Made by a program: the position numbers and the translations under genes
Part shown: piece by piece, positions 49,748-57,670 of the stretch
Numbering within the stretch: the stretch's first letter is position 1
How the letters are laid out: each line of letters starts with the position of its first letter
Notes under the pieces: model-generated
The model's input: the letters and a program-made list of their open reading frames with translations, nothing else
The model's database searches: none
Told to the model about the DNA's origin: nothing
Origin: Rhodospirillales bacterium
GTDB lineage: Bacteria; Pseudomonadota; Alphaproteobacteria; Rhodospirillales; Casp-alpha2
Reading direction: 5' to 3'
DNA: 64,000 nt
Assembly: GCA_017644185.1 (NCBI GenBank)
Contig: JAEPMA010000012.1
Coordinates: forward strand, 1-64,000

Positions 49748-50098
49748 ATGACCGATGGCACGCAAACCACCGAAGGTCTGAATGTCAGCGACAGCTGCGC
49801 GGCGCGCATCGCCAAGCTGCGCGAAATTCAGGACAACGCCGGCCTGATGCTGCGTATCACGGTCAATGGCGGCGGTTGCTCCGGCTTCCAGTATGCCTTC
49901 GACCTCGACGACAAGGTGGGCGACGACGACATCACGTTCGAGCATAACGGCGTTCAGGTCGTGACCGACGAGGTGTCGCTCGGCTTCCTGAGCGGCTGCA
50001 CGGTCGACTTCAAGGACGAACTCGGCGCGGCCTTCTTCTCGGTCGACAATCCGAACGCCACGTCGAGCTGCGGCTGCGGCACTTCGTTCTCCGTCTGA
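49748..50098 (+). CDS. erpA: Iron-sulfur cluster insertion protein ErpA
   Basis: A 116-residue A-type carrier that hands Fe-S clusters to target enzymes. All three Cys ligands are seen: GGGCSGFQYAFDLDDK and SSCGCGTSFSV. It lies 16 bases upstream of xth and is preceded by a good AAAGGAG ribosome site. The frame opens three bases earlier at TTG; the ATG is preferred. Confidence 0.95.
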   Translation: MTDGTQTTEGLNVSDSCAARIAKLREIQDNAGLMLRITVNGGGCSGFQYAFDLDDKVGDDDITFEHNGVQVVTDEVSLGFLSGCTVDFKDELGAAFFSVDNPNATSSCGCGTSFSV

Positions 50099-50114
50099 CG
50101 GCCGTCTTACGCTT

Positions 50115-50927
50115 ATGACGACAATCGCCACCTGGAACGTCAATTCCATCAAGGCGCGCCTGCCGCGCGTCACCGAGTGGCTTAAGGAGTTCCAGCCCGA
50201 CGTCGCGCTTCTGCAGGAGCTGAAGACGATGGACGATGCGTTCCCGCGCCTCGAGATCGAGGAATGCGGCTATCACGTCGAGACCGTCGGCCAAAAAACC
50301 TACAACGGCGTCGCCATCCTCTCGAAACAGCCGATCGAGGTCATCCACCGCGCCCTTCCCGGCGATAAATCGGACGAGCAGGCGCGTTATCTTGAGGCCG
50401 ACACCTGCGGCTTCCGCGTCGCAACGATCTATCTGCCGAACGGCAACCCGACCCGCACCGACGACGGCACGGACCACGAGAAATTCACCTATAAATTGGG
50501 CTGGATGGACCGCCTGATCAAACACGCGCGCGCGTTGCTCGATCAGCAGATTCCGGTCGTTCTGGGCGGGGATTACAACATCTGCCCGACCGACATCGAC
50601 GTCTACGATCCGGAAGCCTTCTCCGACGACGCCTTGTGCCGCCCGGAAAGCCGTGGACGGTTCCGCACCATCGTCAACATGGGCTACACCGAAGCCTGGC
50701 GCACCCTGAACCCGGACCTGCACGCCTATTCCTACTGGGATTACCAGCGCGGCGCGTGGCAGAAGGACAACGGCCTGCGCATCGATCATCTTCTTTTATC
50801 GCCCGAAGCCGCCGACCTCATCGAAGAGGTCGGTATCGACAAGACACCGCGCGCGAAAGAAAAAGCCTCCGACCACACCCCCGTCTGGGGCCGGTTCATG
50901 GATGCCGCCCAAGAAAAAGCAGCTTAG
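50115..50927 (+). CDS. xthA: Exodeoxyribonuclease III
   Basis: A 270-residue AP endonuclease and 3' exonuclease of base excision repair. The endonuclease/exonuclease/phosphatase motifs are present: ATWNVNSIKARLPRV, LLQELKTMDD, YLPNG with NPTRTDD, VVLGGDYNICPTDIDVY, GLRIDHLLLSPEAAD and the final KASDHTPVWGRF. It follows erpA in the same direction. Confidence 0.97.
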   Translation: MTTIATWNVNSIKARLPRVTEWLKEFQPDVALLQELKTMDDAFPRLEIEECGYHVETVGQKTYNGVAILSKQPIEVIHRALPGDKSDEQARYLEADTCGFRVATIYLPNGNPTRTDDGTDHEKFTYKLGWMDRLIKHARALLDQQIPVVLGGDYNICPTDIDVYDPEAFSDDALCRPESRGRFRTIVNMGYTEAWRTLNPDLHAYSYWDYQRGAWQKDNGLRIDHLLLSPEAADLIEEVGIDKTPRAKEKASDHTPVWGRFMDAAQEKAA

Positions 50928-50935
50928 CATTCCTT

Positions 50936-51070
50936 CCCCTCTCCCCCTTGGGGGAGAGGTTGGGTGAGGGGGTAAGCACGTTCATACGGCCACGATGCCC
51001 GAACCTTCATACAGGATTTCCCCCTCACCTGTCCTCTCCCCCACTTCGTGAGGGAGAGGGACCCTGACGC
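50936..51070. repeat. Family A repeat, right and left halves in reverse order
   Basis: The right half (CTCTCCCCCTTGGGGGAGAG ... GGTGAGGGGG) precedes the left half (CCCCCTCACCTGTCC ... GAGGGACCCTGACG), separated by a shared spacer GATGCCCGAACC. The same order occurs after the cation transporter (54720) and its remnant (56182). Confidence 0.75.
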
Positions 51071-51107
51071 GATAGCGCGCCCCATTCCACCATTTGGCCA
51101 AGCGGCA

Positions 51108-51157
51108 TAATGGGTCCCGGGTCTCGGTGCAAATGCGCCTCGCCCGGGATGACGGGT
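51108..51157. repeat. Family B repeat fragment
   Basis: GGGTCCCGGGTCTCGGTGC ... CGCCCGGGATGACGGG. It ends just before the stop of the next gene. Confidence 0.7.
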
Positions 51158-51163
51158 ATTAAG

Positions 51164-51508
51164 TCACTTCCCGCACGTCGACAGATAAACATTCCCGAAG
51201 GCGAAAGCGATGCCCGCTGGTGCGCCGGGTTTGGCGATGTCCGATAGATCGTAGATCAGGATCGCCTGCTCGGGCTTGGCCGGGTCTTCCGGCTGATACA
51301 TCCGCGTCATGATGCCCGTCCCCGCCCCCATCGACGTCGGATAACGCGTCTGCTCGCCCAGGCGTTCCGTCACCAGCGTGCCGTCATCCTCGAACCATAA
51401 CCTGCTGTTCGGGTCAGCTTCGTTGACAAAGACACACTCGGGTTCACCCGCCTGTCCCGCGCCCGGCCAGAGCGCCGCGGCGATGGCGAGCGCGACCAGT
51501 CCCTTCAT
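51164..51508 (-). CDS. Secreted small protein of unknown function
   Basis: A 114-residue protein with signal peptide MKGLVALAIAAALWPGAGQA and a beta-rich mature part with two Cys (PECVFVNEADPN; LSTCGK at the very end). The start at 51508 overlaps the upstream gene's stop by one base (TGATG), so the two are coupled. The family is not recognised; possibly a periplasmic partner of the 597-residue protein. Confidence 0.7.
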   Translation of the reverse strand: MKGLVALAIAAALWPGAGQAGEPECVFVNEADPNSRLWFEDDGTLVTERLGEQTRYPTSMGAGTGIMTRMYQPEDPAKPEQAILIYDLSDIAKPGAPAGIAFAFGNVYLSTCGK

Positions 51509-53301
51509 CAATTGCACGGCTGCGAGGCCTGAGGTGTTTTTGGATGCGGGCAGACTTCGGCCGCGACCAGCAATTCGCAACGGAATTCGGCGCCCGCCGA
51601 TTGCTCCGCCAGTTGCTTGAACAGCGGCAGGTTGCCCATTTCGCCGATCACCAGCGGCCCGCCGCCGATCGGGTGCGACCGCTTGCGGATATCACGGTCA
51701 TAAAACGCGACACCCTCGAAATAGCCGCCCAGATTGCTGATCACCTCGAACACCGGCATGGACGCATCGAAGATATCGATGTTTCGTGGATCGTCCTTCA
51801 CGGCGTTCTTGATGTTGTCTTTTTGCACGCCGGGGATGACCGCGAAGCGCACGCCCTCGACATTGCCCGGCGCCCGGTCACGTGCCGAGGTGCAACCGAG
51901 GATCCCACTGGATGCCAACGGCGCACTTGCCCCGAAGCCGCATTTTCCGTTCGCCAGATTGTCCGCCATTTTGGAGCGTGCGCGCGTCGTATGCCGGAAC
52001 GCGTCGATGAAAGTGTCAGTATCGATGGTCATGCTGACCGCGCGGTTCCCCTGAAGCGACAACTCGATGGCGATCTCGTGGCCCGCGCGCAGTTTTTCGA
52101 TCATCCAGTGCCCGGGCAGATCGAAACCGATCGAACTGCCGCCGGTGAAGAATTCGAATACGTGCGACTTGCCGCTGACCGTCGTCGTCTCGCCCCCTGC
52201 AGCCAGTATCAACTCGCCGTCGATGTACTTGTGCTTTGTGTACTCACCCTCAAGGCGGTCATAAACAACCTCACCGTTCTTTTCGACGTTGAAGATATCG
52301 ATCTCGACTTCCTTGGCGCCGGAGTCCGGATACTCGGTGAAACCAAGTTCGATGCCGTTCGCCTCGAATCCGTTATGCGTCTGGAATGTCTCGCGCGCGT
52401 CCATGGACATCACGCTCACCCGGTCGAACCCGGCCGAGACCTTCCATCCGCCACCTTCCCCGTAAAATTCACAAAGCGGGCCGCTCGCCTCACTGATCGG
52501 CGGCAAGTTCCCCGGCGACGTCACAGGGGCGGCCACAGGTGCGGCGGCGGGTGCCGGGGCCGGTGCGGGCGCAACACTGGCGAGCGGCGCGGGCGGCGCC
52601 ACATTCAGGTGGTGCCCCAGCTTTGCCAGTTCATTGTCCCGGTCCCAGTTCCCGTAGCGCAGCATACCGCCGCCGAAGACCGCGCAATCGGCAAGCCCGT
52701 TATTCACGGCGCCGAAGATGCTATCGGGCGCCACCTCGAGCACGTCGCCGTTGAACTGCTTGACCCAACCGAGCGTCGGCCCCGCCGTCTGCCAGTCCAT
52801 GACGGCGACCTTCACCCCACCCAACTGGTGCGCGCCGGAAATCGTCTTGTCCTTGCAGATGACCTGAACCGATGCACAATCGAAGCACTGTTTGACGACG
52901 AACTCGCTGTAAGGCGGTGCGCTGCGGGGAAAACCGACCATCGCGATTTCGCCGTCGGTAAGGGACTTGTGGGCGGCCTCCATCTCGGCCGTCGTCGGCG
53001 GTGTCGCCGGGCGCGACGTTGCCGGGGCCGGCGCCGGGGCAGGTTCGGGCGCCTTGCGGACAACCGGCGCAGGTGCCGCAGCATTACCGCACGATCCGCC
53101 CAGCTTTTTCACCCGCAGGCTGGCCAGGGCCTTGAACTTACCGTTCGGGAACGCGTCCAGATAGGCGCAGAATTCAGCCGGATCCTCGCTGGCGGATATG
53201 GACTGCCAGAATATCGCTTCGTCGCTTTGCGCGACGGCATATGTCGTGGAACTGAGGGAAATGAGAACGGCAAAAACGGAACCAACGAAAAGGCGCAACA
53301 T
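51508..53301 (-). CDS. Large secreted protein of unknown function
   Basis: A 597-residue periplasmic protein. Signal peptide (LRLFVGSVFAVLISLSS to AVAQ), then FWQSISASEDPAEFCAYLDA with FPNGKFKALASLRV, a segment I recall at the edge of caspase-like and SEL1 proteins of proteobacteria (feeding-type repeat Y-L-x-x-F-P-x-G). An Ala/Pro linker, a Cys-rich domain (QCFDCASVQVICKD; DCAVFGGGML), a second linker and a beta-rich C-terminal 300 residues follow. Catalytic residues of a caspase are absent. Function unknown. Confidence 0.75.
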   Translation of the reverse strand: MLRLFVGSVFAVLISLSSTTYAVAQSDEAIFWQSISASEDPAEFCAYLDAFPNGKFKALASLRVKKLGGSCGNAAAPAPVVRKAPEPAPAPAPATSRPATPPTTAEMEAAHKSLTDGEIAMVGFPRSAPPYSEFVVKQCFDCASVQVICKDKTISGAHQLGGVKVAVMDWQTAGPTLGWVKQFNGDVLEVAPDSIFGAVNNGLADCAVFGGGMLRYGNWDRDNELAKLGHHLNVAPPAPLASVAPAPAPAPAAAPVAAPVTSPGNLPPISEASGPLCEFYGEGGGWKVSAGFDRVSVMSMDARETFQTHNGFEANGIELGFTEYPDSGAKEVEIDIFNVEKNGEVVYDRLEGEYTKHKYIDGELILAAGGETTTVSGKSHVFEFFTGGSSIGFDLPGHWMIEKLRAGHEIAIELSLQGNRAVSMTIDTDTFIDAFRHTTRARSKMADNLANGKCGFGASAPLASSGILGCTSARDRAPGNVEGVRFAVIPGVQKDNIKNAVKDDPRNIDIFDASMPVFEVISNLGGYFEGVAFYDRDIRKRSHPIGGGPLVIGEMGNLPLFKQLAEQSAGAEFRCELLVAAEVCPHPKTPQASQPCN

Positions 53302-53423
53302 GAAACGATCCCCGTCGTGTTATCGAGAACCGTCTTGTTGTCGCGGCTTACCGATATTTTCGGCGGGTTTTACATAGCGAGTCAATTAACGGGGTAATTC
53401 TGCGCAAGCTGGGGAACAATCTT

Positions 53424-53462
53424 CCCCTCTCCCCCACTTCGTGAGGGAGAGGGACCCAGTCG
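53424..53462. repeat. Family A half repeat
   Basis: Only the inner stem CCTCTCCCCCACTTCGTGAGG and GAGAGGGACCC tail remain. Confidence 0.65.
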
Positions 53463-53521
53463 CAATAACGCGTGCCTACACATCACATTTGCCGGACGGT
53501 CGTCGGCCTTCCTGACACCAT

Positions 53522-53986
53522 TCACCCCGCCGACGGCGGATGCGCCATCGGTGCGGCGGCGTCGTGCGCGTCGGTTTCACACAAACTGTGATCGCTTAAC
53601 ACCTCGATCACCCGGCAATCCTTGACCTTGCCGCCCTTGCACTGCTCGATCATGTGTTCAAGCTCGCCACGCAACGCGATAAGGCTTTGGATGCGCCGGT
53701 TGACCTCGCCCAACTGCGCCTTGGCAATACCATCTGCGGCGGCGCAGGACTGGTCCGGGTGGTCGGACAGGCTGATCAGATCGCGGATTGCCTGCAGCGG
53801 GAAGCCGAGTTCCCTGGCATGGCGGATGAATGTCAGGCGATGCACAGCGCTTTCGTCATAGATGCGCTGGTTCCCGGACGTACGCGGCGGCGCCGGAATC
53901 ATGCCGATCTGCTCGTAATACCGCACCGTCTGGACCTTACAGCCCGCCGCCTCGGCAACGCGGCCGATCGTCAAATCGGCACTCAT
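53522..53986 (-). CDS. MerR family metal-responsive regulator
   Basis: A 154-residue activator with start MSADLTIGRVAEAAGCKVQT. The MerR DNA-binding domain is clear (TIGRVAEAAGCKVQTVRYYE, then GYRxY-like GNQRIYDESAVHRL). The C-terminal helix has Cys in DQSCAAADG, and a metal loop EQCKGGKVKDCRVIEVL with two Cys, then LCETDAHD. This resembles ZntR/PbrR/CadR sensors of Zn, Cd or Pb. It is divergent from a cation transporter. An in-frame ATG at 53995 would add three residues. Confidence 0.9.
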   Translation of the reverse strand: MSADLTIGRVAEAAGCKVQTVRYYEQIGMIPAPPRTSGNQRIYDESAVHRLTFIRHARELGFPLQAIRDLISLSDHPDQSCAAADGIAKAQLGEVNRRIQSLIALRGELEHMIEQCKGGKVKDCRVIEVLSDHSLCETDAHDAAAPMAHPPSAG

Positions 53987-53998
53987 TGAAATCACCCC

Positions 53999-54029
53999 TT
54001 GAACCTATAGTTACTGTAGCTCTTATGTT
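53999..54029 (+). promoter_or_regulatory. MerR-type promoter with over-long spacer
   Basis: TTGAAC (-35, 53999-54004) and TATGTT (-10, 54024-54029) are separated by 19 bases, the spacing MerR proteins correct by untwisting. In the spacer is the dyad CTATAG-TTA-CTGTAG (54005-54019), close to PbrR/CadR operators. It drives the transporter at 54072. Confidence 0.75.
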
Positions 54030-54071
54030 TATAGGAGTTAGAACACAGATTTACGAGGTCAACCCCACGCC

Positions 54072-54716
54072 ATGAGCGGATGCTGCCACGATCACGATGT
54101 CGCCTTTGACGGCATGTCGACCGGATTCAAGCGCGCATTATGGATCGTCATCGCCATCAATGCGTCGATGTTCTTCGTCGAGATGGCCGCCGGTGCCATG
54201 GCGGGCTCGCAAGCGCTTCAGGCCGACGCCCTCGATTTCCTGGGTGACAGCATGACCTATGCCATCAGCCTGATGGTCCTCGGCATGTCGTTGCGGGTGC
54301 GTGCGACCGCAGCCCTTGTTAAAGGGATCAGCCTCGCCGTCATGGGGCTTTGGGTGTTCGGGATGACCGCGTACCAGGTGCTTGTTCTGGGTGTCCCCAA
54401 CGCACCCATTATGGGCGGAATCGGTTTGATGGCGCTTGCCGCCAATCTTGCCAGCGTATTGGTGTTGATGCGCTACAAGGACGGTGATGCGAACGTCAGG
54501 TCCGTCTGGCTCTGCAGCCGCAATGACGCCATCGGGAACGTCGCCGTTCTTTTCGCCGCGGGCGGGGTCTGGCTGACCGGCACCGCGTGGCCCGACCTTT
54601 TCGTCGCCGCGTTGATGGCGGGCCTGTTCCTGTGGTCGTCGTTCCAGATCATCCGCCAGGCGCTGGATGAGCGTCGTCATGTGCACGACCACGATCAAAC
54701 CGCGGCGGCGGAATAA
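54072..54716 (+). CDS. CDF-type cation efflux transporter without cytoplasmic domain
   Basis: A 214-residue protein with six helices. The N terminus is a Cys/His metal-binding tail (SGCCHDHD). The TM2 metal site is D-x-x-x-D (ADALDFLGDSM). The TM5 site is WLCSRNDAIGN, with Cys in place of the usual His. The C terminus ends HVHDHDQ. The cytoplasmic dimer domain of classical CDF proteins is missing. It exports divalent metal, probably Zn or Cd, and is controlled by the divergent MerR. Confidence 0.87.
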   Translation: MSGCCHDHDVAFDGMSTGFKRALWIVIAINASMFFVEMAAGAMAGSQALQADALDFLGDSMTYAISLMVLGMSLRVRATAALVKGISLAVMGLWVFGMTAYQVLVLGVPNAPIMGGIGLMALAANLASVLVLMRYKDGDANVRSVWLCSRNDAIGNVAVLFAAGGVWLTGTAWPDLFVAALMAGLFLWSSFQIIRQALDERRHVHDHDQTAAAE

Positions 54717-54719
54717 CCG

Positions 54720-54857
54720 CCCCTCTCCCCCTTCAGGGGGAGAGGCTGGGTGAGGGGGTAAGCAACTTGATACGCCCCCGATGCCCGAACCGTTTTAACA
54801 GGACTTCCCCCTCACCTGTCCTCTCCCCCACGTCGTGAGGGAGAGGGACCCTGACGC
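54720..54857. repeat. Family A repeat pair
   Basis: A right half then a left half with spacer GATGCCCGAACCGTTTTAAC. The whole is repeated at 56182-56345, with an extra hairpin in that copy. Confidence 0.85.
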
Positions 54858-54879
54858 TATAGGACTTTTCTTCCATTTC

Positions 54880-54916
54880 CCGGGTCTCGGCGCACATGCG
54901 CCTCGCCCGGGATGAC
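54880..54916. repeat. Family B repeat fragment
   Basis: CCCGGGTCTCGGCGCACATG ... GCCTCGCCCGGGATGACG. Confidence 0.65.
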
Positions 54917-55041
54917 GATATTCTACAAGCTTCGATAGACACGGATACACCTCGGCACCCCGGCGCACACTGCCCTAATTCTTCATTTCCTATCGTAACC
55001 GCAGGACCAGTTCAGCGGGGGACGATCAGACCTCCCCAAAA

Positions 55042-55785
55042 TCAGTTTACGACGCCGCCGTTAATCTGCAGCAACTGGCCGTTGATGAAACCGCCCCTGT
55101 CCGAGCAGAGCAGCCCTACCGCAGCGGCGATATCGTCGGCGAGACCAAGGCGCCCAGCAGGATTCTGCTTGAGAAGTTTCTGAAACCGTTCCGACTGAGA
55201 AATGTCTTCTTCCTCGTCGGGAAATGTCCCTGGCGAGATCGTGTTGGCCGTGATTCCCCCCGGGCCAAACTCGTGAGACAGGGCTTTCGCAAGTCCCCAT
55301 GCGGCGTGTTTGGACATGGTCACGTGCGGGCGCCCGCCGGTTCCCTGCTGGGCATTCATGCCGGTGAAGTTGATGATCCGCCCCCAGCCGTTCTCGACCA
55401 TGCCGGGCAAAAACGCACGCGCCAACCAGACGGCAGCATAGCAGTTGACGTTCATGACCGTTTCCAGGTCCTCGTCGGTCATATTCAGAAATTCAGTTCC
55501 TGGACGGATCGCGGCATTGTTTATCAGCACGTCGATACGTCCGAACGCCCCGAGTGCGGTCTCTGCCATATAATCGACATCCGACTTGCGGCCGACATCA
55601 CCCATGGCGATGATTGCTTCGACGCCGAGCGCGCGCACCTCATCGGCGACACGCTCGCAATCGTCCCTGTTGCGCGAACCGTTGACCACGATGTTGAATC
55701 CCGCAGCGGCAAGTTCCTTGGCACACGCCCGCCCCATGTTTCGACCCGAACCGCTAATGAACGCCGCACGTTTGACTGTTGTCAT
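55042..55785 (-). CDS. Short-chain dehydrogenase/reductase, active site altered
   Basis: A 247-residue SDR fold. The NAD(P)-binding GSGRNMGRACAKELAAAG and the NAA motif VLINNAAIRPG are present. The region that should hold catalytic Ser and Y-x-x-x-K reads NFTGMNAQQ and RPHVTMSKHAAWG, so Lys is kept but the Tyr position is Val (with a His one residue earlier) and Ser is Thr/Gly. The C terminus LLCSDRGGFINGQLLQINGG is typical of FabG-like SDRs. CGGAGGAAA precedes the ATG at 55785. Reaction unknown, possibly non-classical. Confidence 0.85.
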   Translation of the reverse strand: MTTVKRAAFISGSGRNMGRACAKELAAAGFNIVVNGSRNRDDCERVADEVRALGVEAIIAMGDVGRKSDVDYMAETALGAFGRIDVLINNAAIRPGTEFLNMTDEDLETVMNVNCYAAVWLARAFLPGMVENGWGRIINFTGMNAQQGTGGRPHVTMSKHAAWGLAKALSHEFGPGGITANTISPGTFPDEEEDISQSERFQKLLKQNPAGRLGLADDIAAAVGLLCSDRGGFINGQLLQINGGVVN

Positions 55786-55905
55786 GAATTTCCTCCGATC
55801 TTTTACGGGGGCGCCCCCGATTAATTTGATTGCAAAGCAGCAGCCCCGGTTATTCAAGGCAGAGTTGGAGAGGCCCGTCGGTATTTGCGTCCCCCGCAAG
55901 GAATC

Positions 55906-55939
55906 AAAGCCCCTTAACCCATAGAGTTAAGAGGCTTTT
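55906..55939. terminator. Probable bidirectional terminator
   Basis: A 13-base-pair stem with one mismatch (AAAGCC-C-CTTAAC / GTTAAG-A-GGCTTT), loop CCATAGA, followed by TTTT. It lies between the SDR promoter and the transporter remnant. Confidence 0.55.
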
Positions 55940-55995
55940 GCGTGTCGCTCATAATCTGAAATCTAATCCGGTTTCTGCTAGAAGCGGCCGTTGGC

Positions 55996-56178
55996 GCCAT
56001 CGGCAACGTCGCCGTTATGTTCGCCGCGGGCGGGGTCTGGTGGACCGGCACCGCGTGGCCCGACCTTTTCGTCGCCGCCTTGATGGCGGGTCTGTTCCTG
56101 TGGTCGTCGTTCCAGATCATCCGTCAGGCGCTGGATGAACGGCGTCATGTTGGCGAACAATCGGTGGCGGCAAAGTAA
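55996..56178 (+). pseudogene. Truncated 3' remnant of a cation-transporter gene
   Basis: Translates as AIGNVAVMFAAGGVWWTGTA and continues to LDERRHVGEQSVAAK-stop, the last 60 residues of a CDF transporter like that at 54072. No start codon or ribosome site is present, and the first 150 residues are absent. Bases 55996-56153 match 54528-54685 with about ten differences by eye; the last 25 bases diverge. Confidence 0.85.
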
Positions 56179-56181
56179 TTA

Positions 56182-56345
56182 CCCCTCTCCCCCTCAGGGG
56201 GAGAGGTTGGGTGAGGGGGTAAGCAAGTTCATACGCCCCCGATGCCCGAGCCATTTTAACAGGATTGCCCCCTCACCTGTCCTCTCCCCCACTTTCATTT
56301 TGGCTCGCGCCAAATGAATTGGCGACGTGGAGAGGGACCCTGCCG
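56182..56345. repeat. Family A repeat pair with inserted hairpin
   Basis: Same order as 54720-54857, but the final stem loop carries an extra stem TTTGGCTCGCGCCAAA. Confidence 0.8.
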
Positions 56346-56356
56346 CAACATCACCC

Positions 56357-56622
56357 CGTCATCCCCGCGAAAGCGGGGACCGGACTGACATCATCCATCA
56401 CCTGTCGTCGTCCTGAACTTGATTCAGGACCCATAAGCCCCGGCACCGTCGCGGTTCGTATCCATGGACCCTGAATCAAGTTCAGGGTGACGGGTTAATA
56501 GGTTCAGGGTGACGGGTTAATAGGCTCAGGGTGACGTGATTCGTCATACATTTCCCGGACGAGCCGAAGGACCGATCCGGGACCTATTCGACAATCATAC
56601 CGGATAGCGGGATGGGCCCCGG
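56357..56622. repeat. Family B repeat cluster
   Basis: GTCATCCCCGCGAAAGCGGGGA, GTCCTGAACTTGATTCAGGA, ACCCTGAATCAAGTTCAGGG and a degenerate right end, with a 22-base unit (starting TTCAGGGTGACGGGTTAAT) twice in tandem at 56481-56524 and a third partial copy. Confidence 0.8.
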
Positions 56623-56665
56623 CTCATGGCCGGGAAACAGATTCGTTTTTTGAGAAATACCGGCG

Positions 56666-57151
56666 TTACTTGATCAGCTTGTCGCCGACCTGGCGGATGC
56701 CGTCGACGAGGGCCTGGCCGTTTTTGCCGCCGTCGCCCTTCATCCGGTTCTGGATCACCAGCTTCATGGCGTCGATGTGCACCTTGACCGCCTGCACCTC
56801 GGCGTCGCCGAAGCCGTCCTGGCGTTCGATCAGCCGGCACAGTTCGTTGGCGATCAGGGTCATCAGGTCGAAGCCGAAACTGCCGCCCTGCCCCTTGATG
56901 TCGTGCGCGATCTGGAAGACGTCTTCGGCTTCCTTGGTACGATCACCCGACGCCGCGGCCAGTTTCTTGTAGGCCTCTTCGATTCGCTTGAGGTCTTCCT
57001 GCACCCACTCGAGGTAGCTGTCCGCCATCTCGGCAATGACGCTTTCGGCACGCTCAAGCGTCGCCAGGTCAACCGCGCCGGGGCCGCCTTCGCGGACCTT
57101 GCTTTTCAACGTGTTCGGCGGGTTGATGATTTCCATCTCGTCATCGGCCAT
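56666..57151 (-). CDS. Hpt-domain phosphotransfer protein
   Basis: A 161-residue helical protein. The phosphotransfer motif AHDIKGQGGSFGF (His at about residue 83) is the H-x-x-K-G of Hpt domains; the preceding helix ADSYLEWVQEDLKRIEEAYK and the following LIANELCRLIERQDG complete the bundle. The N-terminal 30 residues are polar and probably flexible. GGGAACGA precedes the ATG. No sensor kinase or regulator is adjacent, so it serves a phosphorelay encoded elsewhere. Confidence 0.85.
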   Translation of the reverse strand: MADDEMEIINPPNTLKSKVREGGPGAVDLATLERAESVIAEMADSYLEWVQEDLKRIEEAYKKLAAASGDRTKEAEDVFQIAHDIKGQGGSFGFDLMTLIANELCRLIERQDGFGDAEVQAVKVHIDAMKLVIQNRMKGDGGKNGQALVDGIRQVGDKLIK

Positions 57152-57232
57152 GAGTGGTTTCGTTCCCTTCCGGTGTACGAATGCGGTCAGAGCTTAACAA
57201 CCTAGCCACATCGACACAATATCGGCAATCCC

Positions 57233-57670
57233 TTACAGCAAACCCAGCGATCTCAGCTCGTCCGCCATTTCAGTGGGTAAATCCTCCGCTCCAGCGCCGC
57301 TCTCGTCAAGGTCTCTGGGCGCTTTATCCGGTTCCAGGTAGCGCCAGCCCTGAAAAGCCCGGAACGGCCGGGGTTCGGTCAGAATGTGCGTATCATCGTA
57401 AACGATGGCGCAGGCGGCGTTGCCGTCCTTGTTCACCGTTTCGCGGAGGTCCGTGATCGGCTGTCTGAGCCTGACGACCCCCTTGATCACCCAGTAAAGC
57501 GAGCCGCCGTCCAGCACCTCGTCGGCGCGGCGCGGGAACGAGCGGGTGATATGCATCAGTTCCGGTTTCTCACCGGCTTTCTTTTTCTGTTTGAGCCTGA
57601 GGGCCTGCACCTCAGCCAGATGCTGAACGCTCTCGATCCCGACGCAGAGTTTGATCAGATTGACGCTCAC
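57233..57670 (-). CDS. DUF1489 family protein
   Basis: A 145-residue protein of the alphaproteobacterial DUF1489 family: SVNLIKLCVGIESVQHLAEV at the N terminus, HITRSFPRRADEVLDGGSLYWVIKG in the middle and ILTEPRPFRAFQGWRYLEPDKAPRDL near the end. Its function is unknown. It overlaps the HMG-CoA lyase gene by four bases and is probably the last gene of the operon. Confidence 0.92.
   Translation of the reverse strand: MSVNLIKLCVGIESVQHLAEVQALRLKQKKKAGEKPELMHITRSFPRRADEVLDGGSLYWVIKGVVRLRQPITDLRETVNKDGNAACAIVYDDTHILTEPRPFRAFQGWRYLEPDKAPRDLDESGAGAEDLPTEMADELRSLGLL

Larger units (their letters stand above)
54717..55041. other. Intergenic region with repeats
   Basis: A 325-base gap. It carries a family A pair (54720-54857) and a family B fragment (54880-54916). 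The family A pair recurs downstream at 56182 in the same position relative to a transporter copy. No ORF is supported. Confidence 0.65.
56179..56665. other. Intergenic region, repeat-dense
   Basis: A 487-base gap. It carries the family A pair (56182-56345), a long family B cluster (56357-56622) and a 22-base tandem (56481-56524). No ORF or RNA gene is recognised. Confidence 0.7.

Noticed and set aside
51544-53397. 617-codon + strand frame across the secreted protein
   Set aside because: The reverse strand has a signal peptide, a ribosome site and coupled neighbour; the + frame is rich in Arg/Asp/His as expected of a shadow.
56357-56622. Possible CRISPR array
   Set aside because: Repeats are palindromic, vary in length and have no regular unique spacers. 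The 22-base tandem has no spacer at all. No cas genes are seen.
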